Shown here: one piece after another, positions 1-6,098 of the stretch
Layout: each line of letters opens with the position of its first letter
Position numbering within the stretch: position 1 is the first letter of the stretch
From: Omnitrophica bacterium RIFCSPLOWO2_01_FULL_45_10
GTDB lineage: Bacteria > Omnitrophota > Gorgyraeia > 2-01-FULL-45-10
Direction of reading: 5' to 3'
Assembly (NCBI GenBank): GCA_001804165.1
Contig: MHFL01000035.1
Coordinates: 64,362-70,459 of the forward strand
Length of the DNA: 6,098 bases
Program-made: the position numbers and the translations under genes
The notes under the pieces: model-generated
Database searches by the model: none
Seen by the model: the letters and a program-made list of their open reading frames with translations, nothing else
Told to the model about the DNA's origin: nothing

Positions 1-64
1 CGTTAAATACGGGCACGCCGATGCTGACTAAAGGTTGGTACGCTGACAAATCATGCGTGCTCAT
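1..64 (-). CDS. Glycosyltransferase family 2, N-terminal fragment cut by window edge
   Basis: An ATG at 64 opens a frame that stays open to the window edge and gives 21 residues ending in QPLVSIGVPVFN, followed by a G that would begin the next codon. This is the classic start of GT-A family 2 glycosyltransferases ('PLVSIGIPVYNGE'), whose first beta strand binds the nucleotide-sugar donor. The gene overlaps the end of the radical SAM gene by 14 bases in another frame, and an AGAGG lies three bases upstream of the ATG, a rather short spacer. The alternative ATG at 54, in the ATGA of the upstream stop, hits a stop codon after eight codons and is excluded. The rest of the gene, including the DxD motif, lies beyond the window. 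The motif is short but very typical, so the family call is fairly safe; donor and acceptor are unknown. Confidence 0.78.
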   Translation of the reverse strand, partial: MSTHDLSAYQPLVSIGVPVFN

Positions 65-1640
65 GCGCCTCTACAGAAAAAGTGTTGTGCTTCTGAATTT
101 TTGATACGCGCCTCATGACTGCATTACGGAACAACTTATTAATTCCGAGTTTCGATAATAACAACGCCTTTTGTCCCCCCATCCAGGAGATTTCAAGATT
201 AAGCAGTTCGTAGCAGATGACCCGATACCTGTAAAGCTTCATGAGCAGGTTCAAGAGCCGCGGATAGGTCTTTTGTTTAACAGTTGCCGGATAAGCATCC
301 TTGAGCAACCTGTCAAATATTCTACGTGGAAGCTTAATAAAAACTAGGATCACGACCAATACATTTGCCAGCGTTGGGGTTAGACAGTGGAAGCTGGAGT
401 TGATATCAGGTATCGATATGCCGCGTTCTTTCAGATCAATGGCGAGCTGTGTGTTTGGTATCACCCGCAAGGAAAAAAGATACAGTGTAAAAGGACGCGG
501 CAAATTGTATACCAGTTCCAATGTACGGATTATATCATCCCGTGTCTCTATCGGATTATCCAATATGATGTCGTAGTTAGGGGGCAGCGTGTACGGAGTG
601 TATTTTCCTATAATCTTTGTTGCCTCTTGAATGATACCTGGCCTGTTAGGCCGCTGATAAAATTTCAGGATGTTATCGCTCCCGCTTTGAATACCCATTC
701 GCATTCGCACCAGTCCTGCCCTTACAAGAGTATTGATCTTTTCTTCATTGACATACGCAGGGATGATCCCTCCAACGCTGAAAGGAATATTAACTTCTTT
801 TTTCCATAGATCAGCAAACTCCTTTAACACGTTAAGAGGTATCGACATGAACCCATCGTCAACAAAGGTCACTGCTGAAAGATACGGGTATTTGTTTAAT
901 ACATGCTTTATCTCATCGATAATATAGCGCACTGAAGGGTATCTGATCTTGCCGTATTTAGCATCATTTTTGACAAATTTCGAGTTGCTGCAATACGTAC
1001 ATCTGTTAGGACATCCGATAGACCATATAGTCGTATAAAATAGACCTTTCGCTTTAATGAAATCCTGACCTCGAAATGGTATGAAGCCTAAGCCGGAAAC
1101 AAACAGCATTTCATTGTCCATAAACAAATGAAACGGGAATCCGGACATCTCCTCAGGTGTGTTAAGAGGTAGAAATCCGTTCTTAATGATCATATCCCCA
1201 TCCCTAAACCAAAAGTTTCCGATTGAATGGTACGATATGCCTCGCTCAATTGCAGTAAGTAGCTGCGGAAACGCCTTCTCGCCTTCGCCGACACAAACCG
1301 CATCGGCATGTTTAATGACATCTTCAGGGCATAGTATGGCATGGACACCGCCCCAAACGATAAAAAGGTTTGGATTCAAGGCTTTTGCCGCCGCAATAAT
1401 ATCTTTTGCTGTTTCGGCATGAGCGGTCATCAATGAAAAGCATGCAACATTGGCGATCGCTATGCGTTCGGCTATGAGCCGCAAATCTTCTTTAGAACGA
1501 ATATTTTTTGGTATAATATTTAAGAAATCGCAGTCGGGATATGCCTTGCGGGCAATAGCAGCCATCTTTCTCAGGCCGATAGATATGTACTCATTATCTA
1601 AAGCCACGAGGCATAATTTTATTTTAAGTGGAGTATTCAT
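51..1640 (-). CDS. B12-binding-domain radical SAM protein (BchE-like, COG1032)
   Basis: The 529-residue product has two recognisable parts. Residues 1 to about 140 form a cobalamin-binding-type Rossmann domain, shown by FIVWGGVHAILCPEDVI (93-109) and ADAVCVGEGE (112-121), the usual ending of this domain. The radical SAM core follows, with the [4Fe-4S] site IGCPNRCTYC (C210, C214, C217; CxxxCxxC), then TFVDDGF (258-264), GGIIPAYV (290-297) and MGIQSGSD (315-322). The DxHxxG motif that supplies the lower cobalt ligand in methionine-synthase-type domains is absent, as in several class B radical SAM enzymes. The C-terminal 100 residues are basic, with a hydrophobic stretch (424-436) that could touch the membrane. 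Relatives include methyltransferases and cyclases on lipids, antibiotics and tetrapyrroles; within this glycan cluster, C-methylation or rearrangement of a sugar or lipid carrier is a reasonable guess only. It has its own strong Shine-Dalgarno and overlaps the next gene by 14 bases. Confidence 0.9.
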   Translation of the reverse strand: MNTPLKIKLCLVALDNEYISIGLRKMAAIARKAYPDCDFLNIIPKNIRSKEDLRLIAERIAIANVACFSLMTAHAETAKDIIAAAKALNPNLFIVWGGVHAILCPEDVIKHADAVCVGEGEKAFPQLLTAIERGISYHSIGNFWFRDGDMIIKNGFLPLNTPEEMSGFPFHLFMDNEMLFVSGLGFIPFRGQDFIKAKGLFYTTIWSIGCPNRCTYCSNSKFVKNDAKYGKIRYPSVRYIIDEIKHVLNKYPYLSAVTFVDDGFMSIPLNVLKEFADLWKKEVNIPFSVGGIIPAYVNEEKINTLVRAGLVRMRMGIQSGSDNILKFYQRPNRPGIIQEATKIIGKYTPYTLPPNYDIILDNPIETRDDIIRTLELVYNLPRPFTLYLFSLRVIPNTQLAIDLKERGISIPDINSSFHCLTPTLANVLVVILVFIKLPRRIFDRLLKDAYPATVKQKTYPRLLNLLMKLYRYRVICYELLNLEISWMGGQKALLLSKLGINKLFRNAVMRRVSKIQKHNTFSVEAHEHA

Positions 1641-1647
1641 AAAAGCG

Positions 1648-1653
1648 CTCCTT
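1648..1653 (-). promoter_or_regulatory. Strong Shine-Dalgarno for the B12-binding radical SAM gene
   Basis: The minus strand reads AAGGAG with a seven-base spacer to the ATG at 1640. It is the best ribosome binding site in the window and sits in the only real intergenic gap (29 bases), so this gene is probably translated independently of the one upstream. Confidence 0.8.
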
Positions 1654-1654
1654 C

Positions 1655-1673
1655 TTAGTTTTACACAAACTAA
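1655..1673 (-). repeat. Short inverted repeat in the 29-base intergenic gap
   Basis: A perfect 7-base inverted repeat (TTAGTTT / AAACTAA) with a 5-base loop spans the TAG stop of the CgeB-like gene and ends just before the Shine-Dalgarno of the next gene. In RNA it would be a weak AU-rich hairpin with one G-C pair and no following U-run, so it is not a convincing terminator. It could slightly shape translation initiation of the downstream gene, or be chance. Confidence 0.35.
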
Positions 1674-2926
1674 ATGGTCAACTCTGCTTTACTGGGAGCG
1701 TCATAGGGATACTTTGGTAACCCTAATATATTCCTTAAAATATTCTTCGCTCTTTTGTGTTTATAAAAAAATATAGCGGCTACATACCGGCAATGCATGC
1801 GAAAGCTGCGATAATTTATCTTCCGGTATTTTAAAAAGACTCGGAATTCTTCGAATGCATTTTTATATTTCCGATTCAACAAAAAAAGCCCTATATAAAG
1901 AAATCTGAAGGTCGCGTAATTCCTTATGAAATCTTCATCCAGATGAACATTCGAGTCCCTTTTTGCATATATATTTATATTGCTAAAGATTTTTGCGAAA
2001 GCGGTTTTGGCGTCATAATCCTCTATTGCCCTTTCATGCCCTCTCCCTGCGATATCATCTCTTTCTTTTTCATTGATTAAGTAATAATGGATTTTTTGTA
2101 ACAATTCCTCCTTCGTACGAAATACATCTATCTCTTTCCCTATCTCGAACATTTTTTCCATACCGGGCGCATATTCACTTAAAACAAAGCCTCCGCATAA
2201 CGCAATTTCGATCGGCCTGCCTTTGCATTGTTTAATTCTGTTTTTAATATTCAGGCCGAATAATGTTGAATCGGCATTTGTGCTGGTAAAATTTAGATTA
2301 ATCTTACTCCCCCTGAATATGCTCAACATGTTATCAAAGCCAACGTATCCGTTGGAGGTGCCTTCGCCGTAAGGTTCGATCCTTACATTATTCTTGACCA
2401 GATAGTCAATATACTCTTTCCGGTTTTTGGTAAGAAGGCTCCCGACAAATGACACATCTATATTTTTTTCAAGATTATTACGACATGAATAACGGCTCTT
2501 GCTAAATAAGCTAAAACTGCACATGGCATTTATGTTTAAAAGCTCGTATCTAAACTTTGACAGGTAATCCGGCAACAGCACTAAATTAGCCGCTTGCGCG
2601 TAATATTTATCGCTCGAATCAAAGAAATATTCCGTGTCAAAGAAATTCATGACAATAAATGACGATTCCGACAATTTTTTAATGAAATTAATATCAAAAG
2701 TTAAATCGCTGGATCCAAGAATAAAGAAAATATAATTAATCCTTTTCTCAATGATCATGCCTTCGATTTTTCTCTCAAAACCTTTCTTTCCTGTCTTGAT
2801 ATACAAATACATATAGTCTACAAAACAATAATTATCGCTATTTTCTTTTATACCATCGCAATAATTTTCGCATATTGTGTTGGTTGTCCATAAATGAGAT
2901 ATCACCATTACATTCCGCTCAGGCAT
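1670..2926 (-). CDS. CgeB-like glycosyltransferase (Glyco_trans_1_2 family)
   Basis: The 418-residue product resembles CgeB-type GT-B glycosyltransferases, which are cytosolic or membrane-peripheral enzymes that transfer a sugar from a nucleotide donor. The C-terminal donor-binding half is clear: DVSFVGSLLTKNRKEYIDYL (157-176) opens it, and QCKGRPIEIALCGGFVLSEY (233-252), then GMEKMFEIGKEIDVF (255-269) and IAGRGHERAIEDY (292-304), match the 'KGR.FE..acG.fll...' core with its donor-site glutamate. The N-terminal half (1-155) is divergent, as is usual. About 95 residues follow the catalytic core (325-418); they are basic and aromatic, probably helical, and not recognised. An ATG at 2941 would overlap the flippase stop in ATGA fashion, but the ATG at 2926 has AAGGA seven bases upstream and is preferred. 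The gene is the most AT-rich in the window, which hints at a separate origin. Donor and acceptor are unknown. Confidence 0.82.
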   Translation of the reverse strand: MPERNVMVISHLWTTNTICENYCDGIKENSDNYCFVDYMYLYIKTGKKGFERKIEGMIIEKRINYIFFILGSSDLTFDINFIKKLSESSFIVMNFFDTEYFFDSSDKYYAQAANLVLLPDYLSKFRYELLNINAMCSFSLFSKSRYSCRNNLEKNIDVSFVGSLLTKNRKEYIDYLVKNNVRIEPYGEGTSNGYVGFDNMLSIFRGSKINLNFTSTNADSTLFGLNIKNRIKQCKGRPIEIALCGGFVLSEYAPGMEKMFEIGKEIDVFRTKEELLQKIHYYLINEKERDDIAGRGHERAIEDYDAKTAFAKIFSNINIYAKRDSNVHLDEDFIRNYATFRFLYIGLFLLNRKYKNAFEEFRVFLKYRKINYRSFRMHCRYVAAIFFYKHKRAKNILRNILGLPKYPYDAPSKAELTI

Positions 2927-2933
2927 AGAGATA

Positions 2934-2938
2934 TCCTT
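2934..2938 (-). promoter_or_regulatory. Shine-Dalgarno for the CgeB-like gene
   Basis: The minus strand carries AAGGA with a seven-base spacer to the ATG at 2926. It overlaps the end of the flippase stop codon and supports 2926 as start rather than the ATG at 2941, which has no comparable site. Confidence 0.65.
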
Positions 2939-4206
2939 CATGCAAACACACTTTGAGACCGCCTGTATTTGAAGACGAATATTACAGCGCACGTCGCGAT
3001 CATTTCTGAAATTAGTAACGCGATCGAAATACCTATATCTTTATACAAAGGGGTCAGGATAAAAGCCAGTATCACGTTGACTATCCCCACGCATATGACT
3101 ATTGAGGAGAACGCCTTGTTCATGTTAAAGGCCAGCAATCCCTGCACGGCCACGATACTGCTGGTCCCGAGAAGAAATGGCAGCGGCGAAAGTATCCTCA
3201 GGATTATCACGGACTGCGTATATTGAGGGCCTAAAAGTATCTTCACGATATAGGGCGCGAAAGTAAAGATAGCCACCCCCATGATGATAGTCGCCGCGCC
3301 GACGCCGATAAGCAGCTTTTTGATGATAGCGACGGCCTTCTTTTTCGAGTCAACTACCAATCGGCTTATATATGGGTACATGGACTGCGAAACAGGACTT
3401 AATAATGCCACAAAAGCCTTAATAATAGAGTCGGCCGCTTTATAATAACCAACGATCTCATTCCTGCAAAACAAACCTAAAATAAATATATTGCTTGTAG
3501 TATAAACGCTGACGGAGGCCATCCCCAAAAAAACATGCCACCCTTCCCTTAATTCCGAATAGATCGAGGTCTTTAAGGGGGCCTTTATCCTTATGCCGAA
3601 TTTTTTTATAATGATCCACAGGCTGATCACGCTAGCCGTAACGGTCCCTATCAGATTCGATAAAGGCACATAGATATAGTCCGATCGCGCTTTCACAAGA
3701 CTGAAGATGGCTACTATAAATATGACCCTCGACAATATGGTCAAATAGCTGATATATTTCATCTTTTCCATTCCCTGGAAAAACCAGGTAGGGAAAAAGA
3801 TATTGCTCATGACCGCGAAATAAGTTATCAGATAAAGGTCCCAGTCCCGTCTGAATTTGGAGAATGCGGCTATTATCACGACTAAAGCGATAAAACATAT
3901 GCCCAGAAGTATTATCTTTATCAGCATTATGGAGTTAAAAACCTGGACAAGCCCGTCATTGGTATCCCTGCTGATAGCGATCTTTTTCGATGCGGTATGT
4001 ATAAAGCCGTACTCTGCTATGACCATAAAATAGTAGGTAAACGCCTGGGCGAATGCCACCAATCCGAACTTTTCAGGGCCCAGCGCACGGACGAGATAAG
4101 GCAATGTGATAAGAGGCAATATATAAGTCGACCCCTGAAAAATAAACAGCGATATGATATTTTCAATTACCTGTTTCTTCTCCTGAGAAATAGGTATTTT
4201 TATCAT
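2938..4206 (-). CDS. Polysaccharide flippase, Wzx/RfbX type (MOP superfamily)
   Basis: The 422-residue product is an inner-membrane protein that moves lipid-linked oligosaccharide repeat units from the cytoplasmic to the periplasmic face. It is made almost wholly of hydrophobic helices, about 12 by eye, with short basic loops. Two stretches are hallmarks of the RfbX-type polysaccharide_synt family: PLITLPYLVRALGPEKFG (31-48) and FFPTWFFQGMEKMKYI (137-152 region). A GYYKAAD motif (253-259) starts the second half, also as expected. The ATG at 4206 is preferred over an ATG at 4236 because it overlaps the upstream stop in an ATGA junction, has GAGG eight bases upstream, and begins just before the conserved region. 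The stop lies 11 bases before the preferred start of the CgeB-like gene. A Wzx flippase normally implies a Wzy-dependent pathway; no Wzy polymerase or chain-length protein is in this window. The substrate glycan cannot be deduced. Confidence 0.93.
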   Translation of the reverse strand: MIKIPISQEKKQVIENIISLFIFQGSTYILPLITLPYLVRALGPEKFGLVAFAQAFTYYFMVIAEYGFIHTASKKIAISRDTNDGLVQVFNSIMLIKIILLGICFIALVVIIAAFSKFRRDWDLYLITYFAVMSNIFFPTWFFQGMEKMKYISYLTILSRVIFIVAIFSLVKARSDYIYVPLSNLIGTVTASVISLWIIIKKFGIRIKAPLKTSIYSELREGWHVFLGMASVSVYTTSNIFILGLFCRNEIVGYYKAADSIIKAFVALLSPVSQSMYPYISRLVVDSKKKAVAIIKKLLIGVGAATIIMGVAIFTFAPYIVKILLGPQYTQSVIILRILSPLPFLLGTSSIVAVQGLLAFNMNKAFSSIVICVGIVNVILAFILTPLYKDIGISIALLISEMIATCAVIFVFKYRRSQSVFA

Positions 4207-4964
4207 TTCACGCGCCTCAAAAAAGCGCCCGGCCAATAGGTAACGCGCTCTTTTATCTGCCCCTCGTTAAACTGGAATACCGGTTCTTCCTGGACAAAAT
4301 CATTCCGCTCCGACAGAAAATCCTTGATAGCTGATTGCGGGTTGTCCGTAGCCCATTCGGGCTTGGTGCGCGGCGCCCCCGCGATCTCTTTTGCGATCCC
4401 GTCGCACGCGACGATGTATGAATTGACCGCCACGAATTCGGAATAAGCCCATAATTCGGCTAAGACATGCTCTTTTGTATGGTTGGAATCTAAAATAACT
4501 ATGCCTCTTTCGCCGTCTTTTAGCTGGGAGCGCACCTTACCGGTTATCTTGTCGTCAATAGACGACCCTTCGATCATGGTAATAAGGTAGTGCATATCAT
4601 GCGCCTCGATAGCCTCGCGGTTGTGCGGCCGTACCTCGATATCCACGCCTATCACCCGTCCCTTGCCCATCGCCTTAAAAAGGCTCGCGTAGAATATCAG
4701 GCTGCCTCCGTGCGCAATGCCGGTTTCGATCAATACATCCGGCTTCACGCGGTAGATAACCTCCTGGATACGGATAACATCCTCAGGCAGCTGTATTATC
4801 GGGCGGCCCATCCATGTAAAGGAGTAGACGTGCTTGGTGTCCCACCCTGACCGCAGCCACAAAGAGGAGAGCAATTTAAATGCTTCGGGCGTGCCGATGC
4901 CTAACTTGCGCTCGACGCCATTTTCAGTCACAGTGATATTATCGCCGTTAATACGTATATCCAT
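4203..4964 (-). CDS. CmcI-like SAM-dependent methyltransferase ('cephalosporin hydroxylase' family)
   Basis: With the chosen start the product has 253 residues, close to the usual length of the CmcI/COG3510 family. The Rossmann-type SAM site shows as IETGIAHGGS (79-88), followed by VIGVDIE (104-110). LDSNHTKEHVLAEL (158-171) and VACDGI (185-190) carry the acidic and histidine residues (D159, H162, D188) placed where the family binds a metal ion. Despite its name, members in polysaccharide clusters are generally regarded as O-methyltransferases acting on sugars (for example rhamnosyl O-methyltransferase), so methylation of a glycan residue is the most likely job here; this is inference. The frame is open up to an ATG at 5024, but that start would overlap the epimerase by 77 bases; the ATG at 4964 overlaps by only 17 and gives the normal family length. 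Its Shine-Dalgarno is not clear (a GGAG sits only one base before the ATG), so the start is uncertain. The stop overlaps the flippase start (ATGA). Confidence 0.86.
   Translation of the reverse strand: MDIRINGDNITVTENGVERKLGIGTPEAFKLLSSLWLRSGWDTKHVYSFTWMGRPIIQLPEDVIRIQEVIYRVKPDVLIETGIAHGGSLIFYASLFKAMGKGRVIGVDIEVRPHNREAIEAHDMHYLITMIEGSSIDDKITGKVRSQLKDGERGIVILDSNHTKEHVLAELWAYSEFVAVNSYIVACDGIAKEIAGAPRTKPEWATDNPQSAIKDFLSERNDFVQEEPVFQFNEGQIKERVTYWPGAFLRRVK
4215..4218 (-). promoter_or_regulatory. Shine-Dalgarno for the flippase gene
   Basis: The minus strand reads TTGAGG then eight bases before the ATG at 4206. This GAGG lies inside the end of the methyltransferase gene and decides the choice of 4206 over the in-frame ATG at 4236 as flippase start. 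Confidence 0.6.
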
Positions 4965-5781
4965 GCTCCACGTCTTTCTTTTCACGGTATCGGCATACCA
5001 GGCCCGCCAGCGAGCCCAAAACATCGCCGGGCGTCAGGCCGAGGTCCTTGCGCGAGCGTGAAATGTCGATCTCGGGGGAATCCAATAGCCGCGCGCCCTG
5101 GGCCACTTCCCAGTTACAGTGTTCAACCGCGGTAATTGCCGCGCATACCTGCCCGTTACTCAGGTTCCGGCCCGATGCGATATTGTATATGGGCATGGGC
5201 CGGGATAGTTCTCCCAAAGCGACGATCGCCCCTACGGCGTCCTCAAGCAGAATGAAGTCCTTGGCGCTCTCCGCCGTTGAGTGCAGGTGTATCGATCTTT
5301 CTTCGCACGCCTCGCGTATAAGGGCGGATATGAAATTATCGGACGAGAAGTCCGGCCCTACTACATTGGACAGGCGCGCAACGGCTGCATTCCGGCCGGA
5401 ATGCAGGCAAGCCGATTCGCCCATGAGTTTCGATATATTGTAAAGATCGGACGGATCGTTCGGGTTCGCTAAGAGCACGTCGTCCTCGTTCACGCGTCCC
5501 TTAAGTCCCATGTATACCCTTGTAGATGAAAGATAGACCAATTTTTCGTAACTTGCTTCGCGCAGGACGCGATTCAGCACGCATACATGCGCATCCACTG
5601 TATCAAGCGGCCTCTGCCGGAAATCGGCGGTGAGGCCGATGCAGTAAAACACCACGCCCAGGTCGCGGCCCGGCAGCCTCTGTTCGCGGTCCGGACAGAG
5701 CGGAGAGTGGCCACGCCGGCGAAGGGCCGCAGCTACGTGTTTGCCTATAAAACCGTTGGCGCCGAGTACGGTATAGTTCAT
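4948..5781 (-). CDS. NAD-dependent epimerase/dehydratase (extended SDR family)
   Basis: The 277-residue product is a nucleotide-sugar epimerase, dehydratase or reductase of the extended short-chain dehydrogenase family, presumably cytosolic and acting on an NDP-sugar. The N-terminus carries the Rossmann motif GANGFIG (residues 7-13, GxxGxxG). The active site is visible as LSSTRVY (84-90, catalytic Ser/Thr) and YNISK (Y114, K118; YxxxK). Further family marks are ARLSNVVGP (135-143) and DFILLEDAV (175-183), which corresponds to the usual 'DFIYVDDVV'. The protein is shorter than the usual 300-340 residues, mainly in the C-terminal substrate-binding part, so a specific substrate cannot be named. 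The ATG overlaps the stop of the upstream radical SAM gene (ATGA) and has no strong Shine-Dalgarno, which points to translational coupling. Its end overlaps the next gene by 17 bases. The region is clearly GC-rich compared with the genes further downstream. Sugar 4-epimerase, 4-ketoreductase and dehydratase are all possible. Confidence 0.88.
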   Translation of the reverse strand: MNYTVLGANGFIGKHVAAALRRRGHSPLCPDREQRLPGRDLGVVFYCIGLTADFRQRPLDTVDAHVCVLNRVLREASYEKLVYLSSTRVYMGLKGRVNEDDVLLANPNDPSDLYNISKLMGESACLHSGRNAAVARLSNVVGPDFSSDNFISALIREACEERSIHLHSTAESAKDFILLEDAVGAIVALGELSRPMPIYNIASGRNLSNGQVCAAITAVEHCNWEVAQGARLLDSPEIDISRSRKDLGLTPGDVLGSLAGLVCRYREKKDVEHGYTY

Positions 5782-6098
5782 ATCTTAGCCACATCGCTGT
5801 ATTTAAGCGCTTCGTCCGACCACGAACGCTGTACAAGATCAGCGAACAGCGATCTATTATTCTCAAAATCGCGCTCGCAACGCTCCACCCGGGAAATGTA
5901 CTTTTCGGGCAGCTTCGTGTACAACCTAAAACATCTGCGAATTCCCTCGACCTCCTCCGGGCTCATCGGCTGGCCCCGTAAAACGGTCTTTTCGGTAAAA
6001 GTCTGCGCAGCTTCATCTCCTTTTATATAACCATTGTCCATGCAAAACTTCCTGAGAGGTACTCCCGGAAAAGGATAAAAGACACTCATGATGGCCAC
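5778..6098 (-). CDS. Radical SAM protein, C-terminal part only (likely B12-binding/COG1032-like family)
   Basis: This frame is open from the window edge to a TGA stop and gives the last 106 residues of a longer protein; the real start lies outside the window, and the first visible codon (GTG) is probably an internal valine. The visible part opens with SVFYPFPGVPLRKFCMDNGYI-like sequence (about residues 5-25). This matches the end of the radical SAM barrel in B12-binding radical SAM proteins, where a 'PFPGTPLY..C...G' motif follows the last strand. After it comes a helical tail with a 'MSPEEVEGIRRCFRLYTKLPEKY' pattern, also usual in that family. The CxxxCxxC cluster site and any cobalamin domain would be upstream and cannot be checked. 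The stop overlaps the start of the epimerase gene by 4 bases (ATGA), so the two are probably co-translated. Family assignment is fairly good; substrate and reaction are unknown. Confidence 0.75.
   Translation of the reverse strand: MAIMSVFYPFPGVPLRKFCMDNGYIKGDEAAQTFTEKTVLRGQPMSPEEVEGIRRCFRLYTKLPEKYISRVERCERDFENNRSLFADLVQRSWSDEALKYSDVAKI

Noticed and set aside
387..809. Plus-strand open frame of 140 codons
   Set aside because: It is antisense to the radical SAM core with its conserved motifs. The translation has no family features and there is no convincing ribosome binding site.
831..1173. Direct repeat GTTAAGAGGTA-like seen near 834 and 1160
   Set aside because: Both copies lie in the same coding frame and encode Pro-Leu-Asn in the radical SAM protein; this is a chance match of codons.
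1655..1673. Rho-independent terminator between the CgeB-like and radical SAM genes
   Set aside because: The stem is only 7 pairs, AU-rich, with no U-run after it on either strand, so it does not meet the usual form of a terminator.
4965..5024. Longer start for the CmcI-like gene at 5024
   Set aside because: The extra 20 residues, rich in Trp and Arg, come from reading the end of the epimerase gene in another frame. The start at 4964 gives the normal family length and a shorter overlap. No strong ribosome binding site settles the matter.
5587..6030. Plus-strand open frame of 147 codons
   Set aside because: It lies wholly antisense to the radical SAM fragment and the epimerase, both of which have clear family motifs. 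Its translation has no recognisable domain, and long antisense frames are expected in GC-rich coding DNA.
1..6098. tRNA, rRNA, CRISPR array, insertion sequence or riboswitch
   Set aside because: The window is almost entirely coding on one strand. I saw no regularly spaced repeats, no transposase motifs, no cloverleaf-like sequence and no leader region long enough for a riboswitch.

Overview
The window is a compact block of surface-polysaccharide and lipid-linked glycan genes. All of them lie on the minus strand, so the direction of transcription runs from position 6098 down to 1. Overlapping ATGA stop/start junctions, short gaps and no internal promoter or terminator suggest one polycistronic operon that continues past both edges. 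The style is that of a Gram-negative, probably anaerobic and uncultured bacterium: two radical SAM proteins, a Wzx-type flippase, a CmcI-like methyltransferase/hydroxylase and a CgeB-like glycosyltransferase. A lineage such as Omnitrophota or Desulfobacterota would fit, but there is no marker gene, so this is a guess.

In transcription order: (1) the C-terminal end of a radical SAM protein (6098 to 5778, start outside the window); (2) a short NAD-dependent epimerase/dehydratase of the extended SDR family (5781 to 4948); (3) a CmcI-like SAM-dependent protein, 'cephalosporin hydroxylase' family (4964 to 4203); (4) a Wzx/RfbX-type polysaccharide flippase (4206 to 2938); (5) a CgeB-like glycosyltransferase (2926 to 1670); (6) a B12-binding-domain radical SAM protein (1640 to 51); (7) the first 21 codons of a family 2 glycosyltransferase, cut by the window edge (64 to 1).

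A plausible joint role is that the epimerase and the methyltransferase make or decorate a sugar, the glycosyltransferases build a lipid-linked oligosaccharide, and the flippase moves it across the inner membrane. The two radical SAM proteins are the unusual part and may methylate or rearrange a sugar or lipid carrier; their substrates cannot be read from the sequence.

Base composition is uneven. The epimerase region is GC-rich (37 of 60 bases in 5221-5280), the CgeB-like gene is strongly AT-rich (16 of 60 in 2821-2880), and the flippase and second radical SAM gene lie between. This suggests a locus assembled from parts of different origin, as is common for glycan clusters. No RNA gene, mobile element, CRISPR array or long non-coding stretch was seen; the largest gap between genes is 29 bases.
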